From the NCBI GenBank assembly GCA_038960095.1, contig CP152425.1, positions 372,001-436,000 of the forward strand: a stretch of 64,000 nucleotides of DNA. The letters run 5' to 3'. The translations under genes and the position numbers were made by a program. A model generated the notes under the pieces. It was not told the DNA's origin. It worked only from the letters and a program-made list of their open reading frames with translations, and made no database searches. This document shows positions 26,032 to 35,145 of the stretch, piece after piece. The stretch's first letter is position 1. Each line of letters begins with the position of its first letter. The stretch comes from Symbiodolus clandestinus (GTDB taxonomy: Bacteria; Pseudomonadota; Gammaproteobacteria; Enterobacterales; G038960095).

Positions 26032-27774
26032 TTATTGCCGATAGCGTGACGGGGTTTGAGCCTGTTGAATCAGGTAGAGATCTTTAGTATAGATAGCATT
26101 CATCGGATTTTGCCGACTGAATCCACCCACATAAGGCTTAACCAAGCGCACACAATCGCTGTGAAAAATCGGCATCATCGGCACCTCATCGACTAACAGC
26201 TGCTCCGCCTGTTGATAACAGCGAGCCCGTTCAGTCTCATCAGAGGCTTGGATAGATTGATTGAGCCAATGATCAAACTCAGGGTTATGCCAAAAAGTGC
26301 CACTGCGATTATTAGCAGAGTAGAAGAGATTCAGTAATGCACTGGGGTGTGGGTAGGCAGCGGTCCAGAAAACTCGGGCGGCTTGGTACTGCCCAGATTG
26401 GCAACTGCGCAGATAGACTCGCCACTCTTCAGCAACTAAGTTGATGTCAACCAGGGGACCAAAGCAATTTTGCCACTGTGCTCGTACAGCAATTGCCCAG
26501 CGTTCATGCAGCGGGGCGGCATTATAGAGTAAGGAGAACCGTAGTGGTCGTTGTTCACTGTAACCTGCCGCGTGCAACCACTGACAGGCCTGCTGTTGTC
26601 GTTGCTCCCGTGTGCCGCGGGTCCAGATAGGTTGGAGTGGTTGAGAGTTGAGTATTTTCGGCGGGTTTAGCTGGTTAGCAACCGTTTGCCCTAACAGCGC
26701 AGCGACCCGATTAATATCAACCAAAGCTTGACGATCTAAGGCGAGGGTTAATGCTCGTCGAACCTGGCGATTATTAAACGGGGGGCGTTGGGTATTAAAC
26801 TTATAGCCATAAACACTGAGTGCTGGCGTTATACAGAGATCGACAGAACCTTGAGCCGGTAATTTTAACAGATACTCCGTCGGAATTTTGGTATTCGTGA
26901 TATCAATCTCTCCAGCTTGATAGCGTCTGAGATCGACGGTGGAATCTGAAAGGGTTAAATAGGTGACCGAGTCAATAACCGTGTTGGTATTATCCCAATA
27001 GGTCGGGTTACGATGCAGCGTTAATTTTTCATTAGTCACCCAAGTATTAATTTGATAAGCCCCATTGCCGACAAAGTGTTCGGCAGTAGCCCACTGCTGA
27101 TCTAGGCCTTGATGGTGCTCGATGGTGCCTTGATGCACGGGGTAGAGCACAGGGTGGGCTAACAGGGTCGGTAAATGTGGCATCGGTTGCGTTAACTGCA
27201 ATTGTAACCGATGGTTATCTAAGGCGCGGATGCCAAGTGTTTGCGGTGGTTGTTGCTGATGGATGACTGCTGCGCTATTGAGCAGCTGCAGCTCCTGGAG
27301 ATAATTGGCATTCGGGGATGCCGTCTGTGGATCAGCGAGTCGCTGCCAACTGTAGACAAAGTCCTGGGCGGTCAGTGGTTCCCCATTGGACCATCGGGCT
27401 TCAGGACGTAGATAAAAGGTCCAGCAGCGATTATCCGCACTGGCGTGCCAGTGGGTAGCCACCGCGGGGCGGATCTGCCCTTGAGTATCGAAGCTAACCA
27501 GCCCCTCCAGCAGATCATGCAATACGTTTTCCTCGGCGATCCCGATAACTGTATGCGGATCCAGGGTAGCGATTTCTGCTCCATTATTGATCACCAAGTG
27601 TTGTTTGGCCGCCAGAGGGGTGCTTGGAGGCACTACGGCAGCGAATAGCGGGGGAATCATGATAGCAGTGAGTAACAGTAGGAAAGTGAACCCTGGAAAA
27701 AGCAGCGAGCGCTGACTACCGTAGTTTTCCAGTACTACCTGACCGAACTTTAGGAATTTTACTAGCCGCATCAA
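26032..27774 (-). CDS. oppA: Oligopeptide-binding protein OppA
   Basis: This is the periplasmic receptor of an oligopeptide ABC importer (SBP family 5). The 580-residue precursor has a hydrophobic N-terminal segment at about 24-46 (LLFPGFTFLLLLTAIMIPPL). The family core follows: EIATLDPHTVIGIAEENVLH, LLEGLVSFDTQG, SNGEPLTAQDFVYSWQRLAD, GNGAYQI and PPFNNRQVRRALTLALDR. The N-terminal extension before the signal is longer than usual, and a later start is possible. Only oppC of its partners is nearby; oppB, oppD and oppF are not in the window. Confidence 0.88.
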   Translation of the reverse strand: MMRLVKFLKFGQVVLENYGSQRSLLFPGFTFLLLLTAIMIPPLFAAVVPPSTPLAAKQHLVINNGAEIATLDPHTVIGIAEENVLHDLLEGLVSFDTQGQIRPAVATHWHASADNRCWTFYLRPEARWSNGEPLTAQDFVYSWQRLADPQTASPNANYLQELQLLNSAAVIHQQQPPQTLGIRALDNHRLQLQLTQPMPHLPTLLAHPVLYPVHQGTIEHHQGLDQQWATAEHFVGNGAYQINTWVTNEKLTLHRNPTYWDNTNTVIDSVTYLTLSDSTVDLRRYQAGEIDITNTKIPTEYLLKLPAQGSVDLCITPALSVYGYKFNTQRPPFNNRQVRRALTLALDRQALVDINRVAALLGQTVANQLNPPKILNSQPLQPIWTRGTREQRQQQACQWLHAAGYSEQRPLRFSLLYNAAPLHERWAIAVRAQWQNCFGPLVDINLVAEEWRVYLRSCQSGQYQAARVFWTAAYPHPSALLNLFYSANNRSGTFWHNPEFDHWLNQSIQASDETERARCYQQAEQLLVDEVPMMPIFHSDCVRLVKPYVGGFSRQNPMNAIYTKDLYLIQQAQTPSRYRQ

Positions 27775-27824
27775 TGGCTCTCAAAATTTTGATCATATTT
27801 AACGATATCTTAACCTAGGGGGGG

Positions 27825-28443
27825 TTAATCAATCTCTAATTGGCGAATAGTCTGAATGGTAGCACTGGTTGAGCAGCCTGGAACAAAATCGAGTACCTGC
27901 ACGCTGCCACCTGCTTGCCAGACGGCACGAGCGCCAGCAATAGCAGCGGGTTGGTAATCACCCCCTTTAACGAGTACATTGGGTAATATTTCAGTAATCA
28001 GGCGTTCGGGAGTCTCTTCGGAAAAATACCACCCAATCCACAGATCGTAATGCGGCTAATACTTGCATCCGTTGTTCTAACGGGTAAATAGGACGGTTTT
28101 TGCCTTTCAGCTGACTTACCGAGGCATCGGTATTGACAGCGACAATTAATCGATCTCCTAATTGACGCGCTTGTACTAAATAACCCACATGGCCGGCATG
28201 TAAAATATCAAAACAGCCATTAGTCATCACGATGCGTTCGCCCCGTTGGCGTGCTTCGTTAACCGCATACTTCAACTCTGTTGGATTTAGAATACCGTAG
28301 AATGAAGGAGTTGTTTGGGGAATTAATAACCTTTTTTTATTCATATCATCAATTTTCGAATGTACGTTATTAATTTTAGCAGGATTTTTAGAGTATTTTT
28401 TATTTGATAAGATATTGCCGGGTTTTTTTGATTGAGATAACAT
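27825..28443 (-). pseudogene. Diverged, frameshifted copy of the HldE nucleotidyltransferase half
   Basis: From residue about 52 the frame starting at 28443 is clearly homologous to the C-terminal domain of HldE (RGERIVMTNGCFDILHAGHV), then breaks after SVDWVVFF. The match resumes in another frame from about 28020 (EETPERLITEILPNVLVKGG, then VLDFVPGCST) and runs to a stop at 27825. The two copies are roughly 70% identical by eye, so this is not a fresh tandem duplicate. The first 45 residues are AT-rich, Lys/Asn-rich and unrelated to HldE. The copy sits between oppC and oppA. Confidence 0.85.
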
Positions 28444-28458
28444 ATCAAGTTTCTCATT

Positions 28459-29370
28459 TTAATAGTTTTGGGGATCAAGCGCATCCCTTAACGCATCACT
28501 AATAATATTAAAGCACCACAAAATTAAGGCTAGGTAGCTTCCTGGAAAGAGTAAATTCCAAGGAGCATATTCTAAAGTTCCAGTCGCTGATTGTATTAAA
28601 GATCCCAAGCTAACTAAGGGTTCTTGTACCCCTACTCCAAGAAAACTAATAGATGATTCGAATAAAATCATGGGAGAAATCAATAGAGAACCATGGACTA
28701 AGCTAATGCCTAACACATTGGGAAATATGTGCCGCATGATAATATTGATTGAAGTAGTTCCAGAGACCGTTGCAGTTAGAATAAATTCTTTTTGTTTTAA
28801 ATTATAAGTCTGTCCTCGCACAATACGGGCAATATTAAAACAATAAAATGCACTGATGATAAAAAATATAGGTAAGATACTATGCGTAAAATAAGTTGCC
28901 AGGAAAGTAACAAGGAAAATAAGTGGAATGGTATCTAAAATTTCCAGCACATTCCATATTATCGTAGTAATCCAGCCACCAAAATAACCCGAGAAAATTC
29001 CATAAAATGTACCGATTAGCACTACTGTCATGGCACCAATAATACCAATTGATAAAGAAATACATCCTCCTATAGCAGTACGCACTAATAAGTCTCGACC
29101 AAGAATATCAGTGCCGAAATAGTGTCCACTGGTGAAATTAGGCTGTAACCAGAAATTTTTCCAATCAATCTCATCATAACCAAAAGGAGAAAATAGTGGC
29201 ACTAATAATGTCCAGGCTACTACTAACAGGAGTAATAATAGGCTAAACATCGCTAGGCGGTTACACCGAAATCGGTAACAGGCGTATTGCCATAAGCCCT
29301 TATCAGGGGGAATATTAATGGTCGTTCGGGTTAAGGCTTCGACTATCGGTTGGTTAAAATTATCAACCAC
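28459..29370 (-). CDS. oppC: Oligopeptide ABC transporter permease OppC
   Basis: This is an inner-membrane permease of the Opp importer, 303 residues against 302 in E. coli. Shared blocks are GHYFGTDILGRDLLVR, FNIARIVRGQTYNLKQKEFI, IMRHIFPNVLG and the C-terminal NIISDALRDALDPQNY. The start is GTG at 29370, overlapping the hldE stop as TAGTG. Codons are more A/T-rich than in hldE or oppA. Without oppB, oppD and oppF nearby it cannot form a transporter unless these lie elsewhere. Confidence 0.9.
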   Translation of the reverse strand: MVDNFNQPIVEALTRTTINIPPDKGLWQYACYRFRCNRLAMFSLLLLLLVVAWTLLVPLFSPFGYDEIDWKNFWLQPNFTSGHYFGTDILGRDLLVRTAIGGCISLSIGIIGAMTVVLIGTFYGIFSGYFGGWITTIIWNVLEILDTIPLIFLVTFLATYFTHSILPIFFIISAFYCFNIARIVRGQTYNLKQKEFILTATVSGTTSINIIMRHIFPNVLGISLVHGSLLISPMILFESSISFLGVGVQEPLVSLGSLIQSATGTLEYAPWNLLFPGSYLALILWCFNIISDALRDALDPQNY

Positions 29371-30812
29371 TAGCTGGAATTGCTTCTGTAAGCTAATTGA
29401 GCAATAATCGAAGTGGTCGAGCAGCCTGGGAGAAAATCCAGAACCTGCACATGGCCACCGGCTTGCTGGACTGCTTGGGAACCGGCGATCTCTTCCACCG
29501 TATAATCACTGCCCTTTACCAAAACATCGGGTAGGATTTCTGCAATTAACCGCTCTGGCGTCTCTTCATCAAAGAGCACCACCCAATCCACCGCACTGAG
29601 TGCAGCGACAACCTGCAGTCGTTCTGCTAAAGAGTGAATGGGACGTTGCTCTCCCTTTAAGCGGCGCACTGACGCATCACTATTCACAGCGACAATCAGG
29701 CGATCTCCTAGCTGCCTAGCTTGCGCTAAATAGTGTACATGGCCAGCGTGTAAGATATCAAAACAGCCATTGGTCATCACAATGCGCTCGCCACGGTTAC
29801 GGGCAACCGTCACCGCTTGCTTAAGCTCCTGTTCACTGAGGATACCGCTGCCGGTGGCATGACGGAGTGATAAGGCGTGCTCAAGCTCTCGACAAGTTAC
29901 CGTCGCCGTGCCCAACTGCTTCACCACCAACCCAGCAGCCACATTAGCCAACTCACAAGCCTGTTTGAGGGGTGTACCAGCAGCCATGGCCGCTGCTATC
30001 GTGGCAATTACCGTATCACCGGCCCCGGTCACATCAAAGACTGACTGCGCTTGAGTAGAAATGGGTAGGGGTGGGGATTGCTGGCACAATAGCATCATTC
30101 CGCGTTCTGAACGAGTAATTAATAGCGCTCCGATATCGTAGGTAGTCAATAGCTGCATGCCACGGTCTACCAATATCGAGTCATCAGCACAGTGACCAAC
30201 AACCGCTTCGAATTCCATCTGGTTAGGGGTCAGTAGCGTGGCACCGCGATAACGGCTGAAATCGGTGCCTTTGGGATCAATTAAGATAGGGATCCCAGCG
30301 GTACGCGCCAATTGAATGATTGAAGCAACCTCCGATAATGTGCCCTTACCATAGTCAGATAGCACCAGGAGATCAACGGCATTCAATAACTGCTGTTGTT
30401 GGATATGGCTAACCATTCGAGTGCTATCACTAGGCTGAAAAGGCTGTTCAAAATCGAGACGAAGCAGCTGCTGCTGGTGGGATAATACCCGTAGTTTCAC
30501 TAAGGTTTGATAATGGGATGCGGTAATAATCTGATGATCCACTTTAGCAGCCTGCAATGCCAGCTTTAGCTCATCAGCCGCTTTATCCAGGCCAGCAAGA
30601 CCCACTAATCGGGTGTGAACACCTAGGGTAGCTGTATTGACTGCTACGTTAGCAGCACCACCGGGGCGCGCCACTTTTTCTTGAATATCAACAATCGGTA
30701 CCGGGGCTTCGGGAGAAATCCGATGGCTAGAGCCAGACCAGTAGCGATCCCAAATAATGTCACCGACGATCAATACTCTTGCTTGCTGGAAAGGGGGTAA
30801 TGCTATCTGCAC
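29370..30812 (-). CDS. hldE: Bifunctional heptose kinase/adenylyltransferase HldE
   Basis: HldE makes ADP-heptose for the lipopolysaccharide inner core. The 480 residues carry an N-terminal PfkB-type sugar kinase (ARVLIVGDIIWDRYWSGSSH, GGAANVAVN, and the catalytic FDVTGAGDTVIA) and a C-terminal nucleotidyltransferase with TNGCFDILHAGHVHYLAQAR. E. coli HldE has 477 residues. Intact. The stop overlaps oppC by 1 bp, an unusual partner. Confidence 0.96.
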   Translation of the reverse strand: MQIALPPFQQARVLIVGDIIWDRYWSGSSHRISPEAPVPIVDIQEKVARPGGAANVAVNTATLGVHTRLVGLAGLDKAADELKLALQAAKVDHQIITASHYQTLVKLRVLSHQQQLLRLDFEQPFQPSDSTRMVSHIQQQQLLNAVDLLVLSDYGKGTLSEVASIIQLARTAGIPILIDPKGTDFSRYRGATLLTPNQMEFEAVVGHCADDSILVDRGMQLLTTYDIGALLITRSERGMMLLCQQSPPLPISTQAQSVFDVTGAGDTVIATIAAAMAAGTPLKQACELANVAAGLVVKQLGTATVTCRELEHALSLRHATGSGILSEQELKQAVTVARNRGERIVMTNGCFDILHAGHVHYLAQARQLGDRLIVAVNSDASVRRLKGEQRPIHSLAERLQVVAALSAVDWVVLFDEETPERLIAEILPDVLVKGSDYTVEEIAGSQAVQQAGGHVQVLDFLPGCSTTSIIAQLAYRSNSS

Positions 30813-30854
30813 GCCTATTCTGAAATCAGTAATCTATATTAAATAGATAATATA

Positions 30855-31055
30855 CTAGCAACGCTTGACAAGGCAAGTACCCTGGTGTTGTTGTTCGGAT
30901 AGGTTTAGAAAGCGATCGGTTGCACCAGCAATTACCGCACATATGGCGATTACGACTATATCAATGAGACGATGATGAATCTGTCCTTTACACAGCCGTT
31001 CTAATGGCTGATTCAAAGCGCCTAATAGTCCCTTTAACACAGGCAATATTCCCAT
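30855..31055 (-). pseudogene. ISAs1-family transposase N-terminal fragment
   Basis: The segment HHRLIDIVVIAICAVIAGAT is the conserved N-terminal block of ISAs1/H-repeat transposases. It normally continues for about 300 more residues with the DDE triad, which are absent. The fragment lies in the 380 bp gap between hldE and the phosphate-transport pair; nothing else is seen in that gap except the promoter region of the downstream gene. Confidence 0.7.
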
Positions 31056-31193
31056 AATATGTTTTAAAAGGAAAGTATTTCCTAGTGTACAGAATATGAC
31101 CTAATTTTTGATGCGTAACTCCTGGTTGCACCCGCTGGCCGGATAGTGTAACGTCCTGATGTCGTCACTTAAGAGTAATGGAAGTTAGCTTCT

Positions 31194-31874
31194 ATGTCGA
31201 TTAACACCATTGTAGAATTATTTGCCAAGTCCCCTCTCAAACCTTTGCAAGAGCACAGTAACAAGGTTTATGACTGCTGCCGTTTGCTACCGTCATTTTT
31301 TGAAGAAACCTTTCAAGAAAACTGGCCAGCAGCCGATCAGCTTTACCGAAAAATGGCATCTCAAGAGAAACAGGCCGGTGCATTAAAACGAGAGATCCGT
31401 TTGAAATTACCGCGTGGTCTATTTTTGCCAGTTGATCGCCGTGATACCTTGGATCTAGTCAGTCATCAAGATCGCCTGGCTAACCGTGCTAAAGATATTG
31501 CTGGCCGAGTCTTGGGAAGACAGTTAGTCATTCCCATCTCCATACAGCCTGCTTTTAAAGCGTATGTGCAACGCTGTCTTGATGCAGCTCAACAAGCCAA
31601 TCGGGTGATTAATGAGATCGATGAGCTGTTAGAGAATGGCTTCCGGGGCCGTGAAGCTCTTTTAGTAGAGCGCATGATAATGCAGCTTGATGCGATTGAG
31701 GACAATACCGATACATTGCAAATTGACCTACGCCGCTCTTTGATGCCATTAGAAGCGCACTATAATCCCATAGATGTTGTTTTTCTTTATCAAATAGTAG
31801 AGTGGGTAGGTGGTTTAGCTGATCAAGCACTGAGTATTGGCATTCGCTTAGAAATAATGCTAGCGCGCGCTTAA
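31194..31874 (+). CDS. PhoU-like TIGR00153/DUF47 protein (Pit accessory)
   Basis: This 226-residue helical protein (AKSPLKPLQEHSNKVYDCCR, REIRLKLPRGLFLPVDRRDT and LVSHQDRLANRAKDIAGRVL) belongs to the DUF47 family related to PhoU. Such genes typically lie directly before pit phosphate transporters and modulate them. The stop is 25 bp from pit, consistent with one operon. Intact. Confidence 0.92.
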   Translation: MSINTIVELFAKSPLKPLQEHSNKVYDCCRLLPSFFEETFQENWPAADQLYRKMASQEKQAGALKREIRLKLPRGLFLPVDRRDTLDLVSHQDRLANRAKDIAGRVLGRQLVIPISIQPAFKAYVQRCLDAAQQANRVINEIDELLENGFRGREALLVERMIMQLDAIEDNTDTLQIDLRRSLMPLEAHYNPIDVVFLYQIVEWVGGLADQALSIGIRLEIMLARA

Positions 31875-31899
31875 CAGGCTAATTAACCGAGGTAAGTTA

Positions 31900-33162
31900 A
31901 TGACAATGCTAATGGAACAGAGCACACTTTTGTTGTGGATGTCCGCATTATTCGGTCTACTAATGGCTATTGGGATCGGCGCCAATGATGTGGCAAATGC
32001 CATGGGAACCTCGGTAGGTTCTCGAGCAATTACTATTAAACAGGCCATTATTATTGCTATGCTTTTTGAATTCGCTGGCTCTTTTTTAGCAGGGGGCGAG
32101 GTGGTACAAACTATCCGAGGGGAACTTATTGATTTAAGTTGTTTTACCGAACAACCATTGGCATTAATATTAGGGATGATGTCAGCACTGCTAGCAGCAG
32201 CAACTTGGTTAATTATTGCTTCATGGGCTGGCTGGCCAGTCTCTACGACCCACTCAATTATTGGTGGTATTATTGGATTTGCTGCCGTTTCAGTTGGCTG
32301 GTCAGCGATTCAATGGGACCATGTGCAATTGATGGTGGTAGGCTGGTTAGTTACCCCCTTAGTGGCCGGTTTGATCGCTTATGTGATTTTTATCAGTATG
32401 CAGCACTTAATATTCGATACCGATCAACCCTTTGCTAATGCTAAACGCCATGGTCCTTTGTATATTTTTCTAACGATCTTGGTAATTACTTCGGTTACTA
32501 TCCATAAAGGGCTAAAGCATATCGGACTAAATTGGGGTATCGGGCAGTCAATGCTGCTAGCCATTGTAGTGGCATTATCATTAACAGGAATTGGCTATTG
32601 GTATATTGCACGAGCACAGATTGGCGATAAGGCTAGTGGTAAACATTTTACCGACGTAGAGAGAGTCTTTAGCCGGTTAATGCTGATTACTGCTTGCGCG
32701 ATGGCTTTTGCGCATGGTTCAAATGACGTTGCTAATGCGATTGGTCCTTTATCAGCAATCACTTCCGCACTGCAACGAGGCAGTGAACTACAAACTACGG
32801 CCCCGATAGCTTGGTGGGCCCTGCCATTAGGTGGATTGGGCATCGTATTAGGCCTCGCCCTACTAGGACATAAGGTGATGGCAACGGTCGGTGTAGGTAT
32901 TACCGATCTAACGCCCAGTCGAGGCTTTGCTGCTGAATTTTCAGCAGCGGCTACTGTGGTAATTGCTTCTGGAATCGGACTACCCATTTCAACCACACAA
33001 ACCTTAGTGGGAGCAGTGCTAGGTGTGGGGTTTGCTCGGGGAATTGCCGCACTTAACCTTGGAGTGGTTAGCAATATTATTATCTCTTGGGTAGTAACTT
33101 TGCCGTTAGCAGCGCTGCTATCAATGGCTTTTTTCCAGATATTACAAGGGATTTTTCATTAA
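31900..33162 (+). CDS. pit: Low-affinity inorganic phosphate transporter (Pit family)
   Basis: This is a proton-coupled, metal-phosphate symporter of the inner membrane. The 420-residue protein has the duplicated PiT signature: GANDVANAMGTSVGSRAI in the first half and AHGSNDVANAIGPLSAI in the second, with about ten transmembrane stretches. It is shorter than E. coli PitA (499), because the central cytoplasmic loop is small, as in many PiT members. It is preceded by the DUF47 partner. Confidence 0.94.
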   Translation: MTMLMEQSTLLLWMSALFGLLMAIGIGANDVANAMGTSVGSRAITIKQAIIIAMLFEFAGSFLAGGEVVQTIRGELIDLSCFTEQPLALILGMMSALLAAATWLIIASWAGWPVSTTHSIIGGIIGFAAVSVGWSAIQWDHVQLMVVGWLVTPLVAGLIAYVIFISMQHLIFDTDQPFANAKRHGPLYIFLTILVITSVTIHKGLKHIGLNWGIGQSMLLAIVVALSLTGIGYWYIARAQIGDKASGKHFTDVERVFSRLMLITACAMAFAHGSNDVANAIGPLSAITSALQRGSELQTTAPIAWWALPLGGLGIVLGLALLGHKVMATVGVGITDLTPSRGFAAEFSAAATVVIASGIGLPISTTQTLVGAVLGVGFARGIAALNLGVVSNIIISWVVTLPLAALLSMAFFQILQGIFH

Positions 33163-33248
33163 GGTTTTTGTTATGCTTTCGTCACTAGAGTACTCACTAG
33201 CCGCTGATAAAAGCATGAGTAGGCAAACCAATGGGATAAATAGCAGAT

Positions 33249-33881
33249 ATGAAGCATATTTTCGGAAAAACAGGATGTTGGCTATTCGTGCTGTTAACAG
33301 CGCTTTGTAGCCAGCGCTTGCTGGCGATAGAGACACAGTACATTACCGAGGCGTTAACGGTCTATTTACATGGCGGGCCAAGCAAGCAGCACCGTATTAT
33401 TGGAGCAGTAAAAGCGGGAGATCCCGTTACCGTACTGACGGTTGATCAAGAGAAGCAGTTTGCGCAGATCCAGGATAGAAAAGGGCGTACTGCCTGGGTA
33501 AGCCTAGATCATCTTACTCAGCAGCCTAGTTTAAAAAGCCGGTTGCCAAAATTAGAGGAGCAAGTCACACAGTTGACCAGCCAGTTACAAACAGTGAATA
33601 GTGATTGGCACCGGCGTACCGCCGCATTTCAACAGCAGGCTGCTGCTAGAGAACAGCAACTGCAGAAGTTTCAGCAAGAAAATAGCCAGCTGACTGAGCA
33701 GTTAGGTGCATTACAGAAACGACTGCAAGGATTAAAGCAACAGGCTAATGAACAGCAACGGCAGCTATATTGGGAGTGGTTTCGCCATGGTGGCATAGTA
33801 GCAGGTGCTGGGGTACTATTAGGCTTAATATTACCGGCTATAGCCACCCGAAGGCGACATCGAGATCGTTGGATGAATTGA
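33249..33881 (+). CDS. ygiM: SH3-domain membrane protein YgiM
   Basis: This 210-residue protein has an N-terminal signal peptide, a bacterial SH3 domain (about 27-90: ALTVYLHGGPSKQHRIIGAV), a Gln-rich coiled coil (about 95-170) and a C-terminal transmembrane helix (GGIVAGAGVLLGLILPAIAT) followed by Arg-rich residues. The architecture and length match E. coli YgiM (206), which is also next to cca. Function is not established; an envelope role is likely. It ends 3 bp before cca. Confidence 0.9.
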   Translation: MKHIFGKTGCWLFVLLTALCSQRLLAIETQYITEALTVYLHGGPSKQHRIIGAVKAGDPVTVLTVDQEKQFAQIQDRKGRTAWVSLDHLTQQPSLKSRLPKLEEQVTQLTSQLQTVNSDWHRRTAAFQQQAAAREQQLQKFQQENSQLTEQLGALQKRLQGLKQQANEQQRQLYWEWFRHGGIVAGAGVLLGLILPAIATRRRHRDRWMN

Positions 33882-33884
33882 CAG

Positions 33885-35105
33885 ATGAAATGCTATTTAG
33901 TGGGGGGGAGCGTTCGGGATCAACTACTAGGCTTACCCTCGGTCGAACGTGATTGGGTAGTCGTGGGCGCCACGACAGAGCAGCTATTGGCTTTGGGTTA
34001 TCAGCCAGTAGGTCAGGAATTTCCGGTATTTCTTCATCCACACACCCACGAAGAGTATGCATTAGCCCGTACCGAACGCAAAACGACCCATGGCCATCGA
34101 GGATTTGTTTGCCATGCATCACCCCAAGTCACCTTAGAACAGGATCTACAACGGCGTGATCTCACCATCAATGCGATTGCGCAAGCCAGTGATGGCACTC
34201 TAATCGATCCCTTTGGCGGCCAACAAGATATTCAGCAGCGCTGGCTGCGTCATATTTCCCCTGCTTTTAAAGAAGATCCCTTAAGGGTACTTCGGGTTGC
34301 CCGCTTTGCAGCCTGCTATGCTCAATTTGGGTTTCAGATTGCCCCAGAAACACTGGCCTTGATGCGAGACATGGCAAACAGCGGTGAGCTGCAGCATCTG
34401 ACTGCTGAGCGAGTTTGGAAAGAGACTGCTAAGGCTCTCAGTAGTGCTACCCCACATCGTTATTTTACGCTGCTTCAGGCCTGTCAAGCGTTACCTGTAT
34501 TATTTCCTGAATTAGCCCAGTTATTTGGGGTGCCGATGCAAGCTCCTTGGGGGATAACCGTAGATAGCGGGCATTATATGCTACAAGCCTTGGAGCAGAG
34601 TGTTGTTTGTAGTCAGGAGCTGGCTGTACGGTTTTCGGTGCTATGTCGAGAATTGGTGTGGTCAGCTTCTCGGGAAGAGGTGAATTCAATGGCAACCACT
34701 GTGCAGACCAAAAAGCTTGAATACAATTTATCGCCACTGCAAAGCTTCTGCCACCGCCTGCGAGTTCCCAACCGCCTGCGAGAATTGAGCCAAGTGGTCG
34801 CGTTGGTCTATCCATTAATCTACCAGGCTCTCCGATTAATGCCTAGTGAGCAATTACAGCTATTTTCCACCATTGATATTTGGCGCCGCCCCGAGCGATT
34901 AGCACAAGTTTTGGCTGCTTGTCAGGCAGGATCAGCCCCAACATTGGAGGCAATGCATGCCTTTCCACCAGCCATCTATTTACAACAGCAAGCTGAAAAA
35001 GTGCTCAACGTCTCACTCGAAGGTATCGCACAAGTTAGTGGTGGAGCAGTACGAAAAGCATTGGTACGACAGCGACGCCTACAGGCTCTACAACCTGCTG
35101 GTTAA
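33885..35105 (+). CDS. cca: CCA-adding tRNA nucleotidyltransferase with altered HD site
   Basis: Cca adds or repairs the 3' CCA of tRNAs. The N-terminal catalytic region is conserved (YLVGGSVRDQLLGLP, RRDLTINAIAQ, FKEDPLRVLRVARFA). Two differences stand out against E. coli Cca. The first metal-binding Asp of the DxD pair is Glu here (E21, with D23 kept). The HD phosphohydrolase motif H255-D256 (LCHDLGKG) has become R255-E256 (LCRELVWS), and the following HHGHG stretch is gone. The HD activities (phosphatase, phosphodiesterase) are therefore probably lost, while nucleotide addition may remain. The tRNA-Arg in this window encodes its own CCA, which would ease the demand. Confidence 0.92.
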   Translation: MKCYLVGGSVRDQLLGLPSVERDWVVVGATTEQLLALGYQPVGQEFPVFLHPHTHEEYALARTERKTTHGHRGFVCHASPQVTLEQDLQRRDLTINAIAQASDGTLIDPFGGQQDIQQRWLRHISPAFKEDPLRVLRVARFAACYAQFGFQIAPETLALMRDMANSGELQHLTAERVWKETAKALSSATPHRYFTLLQACQALPVLFPELAQLFGVPMQAPWGITVDSGHYMLQALEQSVVCSQELAVRFSVLCRELVWSASREEVNSMATTVQTKKLEYNLSPLQSFCHRLRVPNRLRELSQVVALVYPLIYQALRLMPSEQLQLFSTIDIWRRPERLAQVLAACQAGSAPTLEAMHAFPPAIYLQQQAEKVLNVSLEGIAQVSGGAVRKALVRQRRLQALQPAG

Positions 35106-35145
35106 ACATCTGGCTTGCCGCGAATAAGCGTTGTGATTTCATCAC

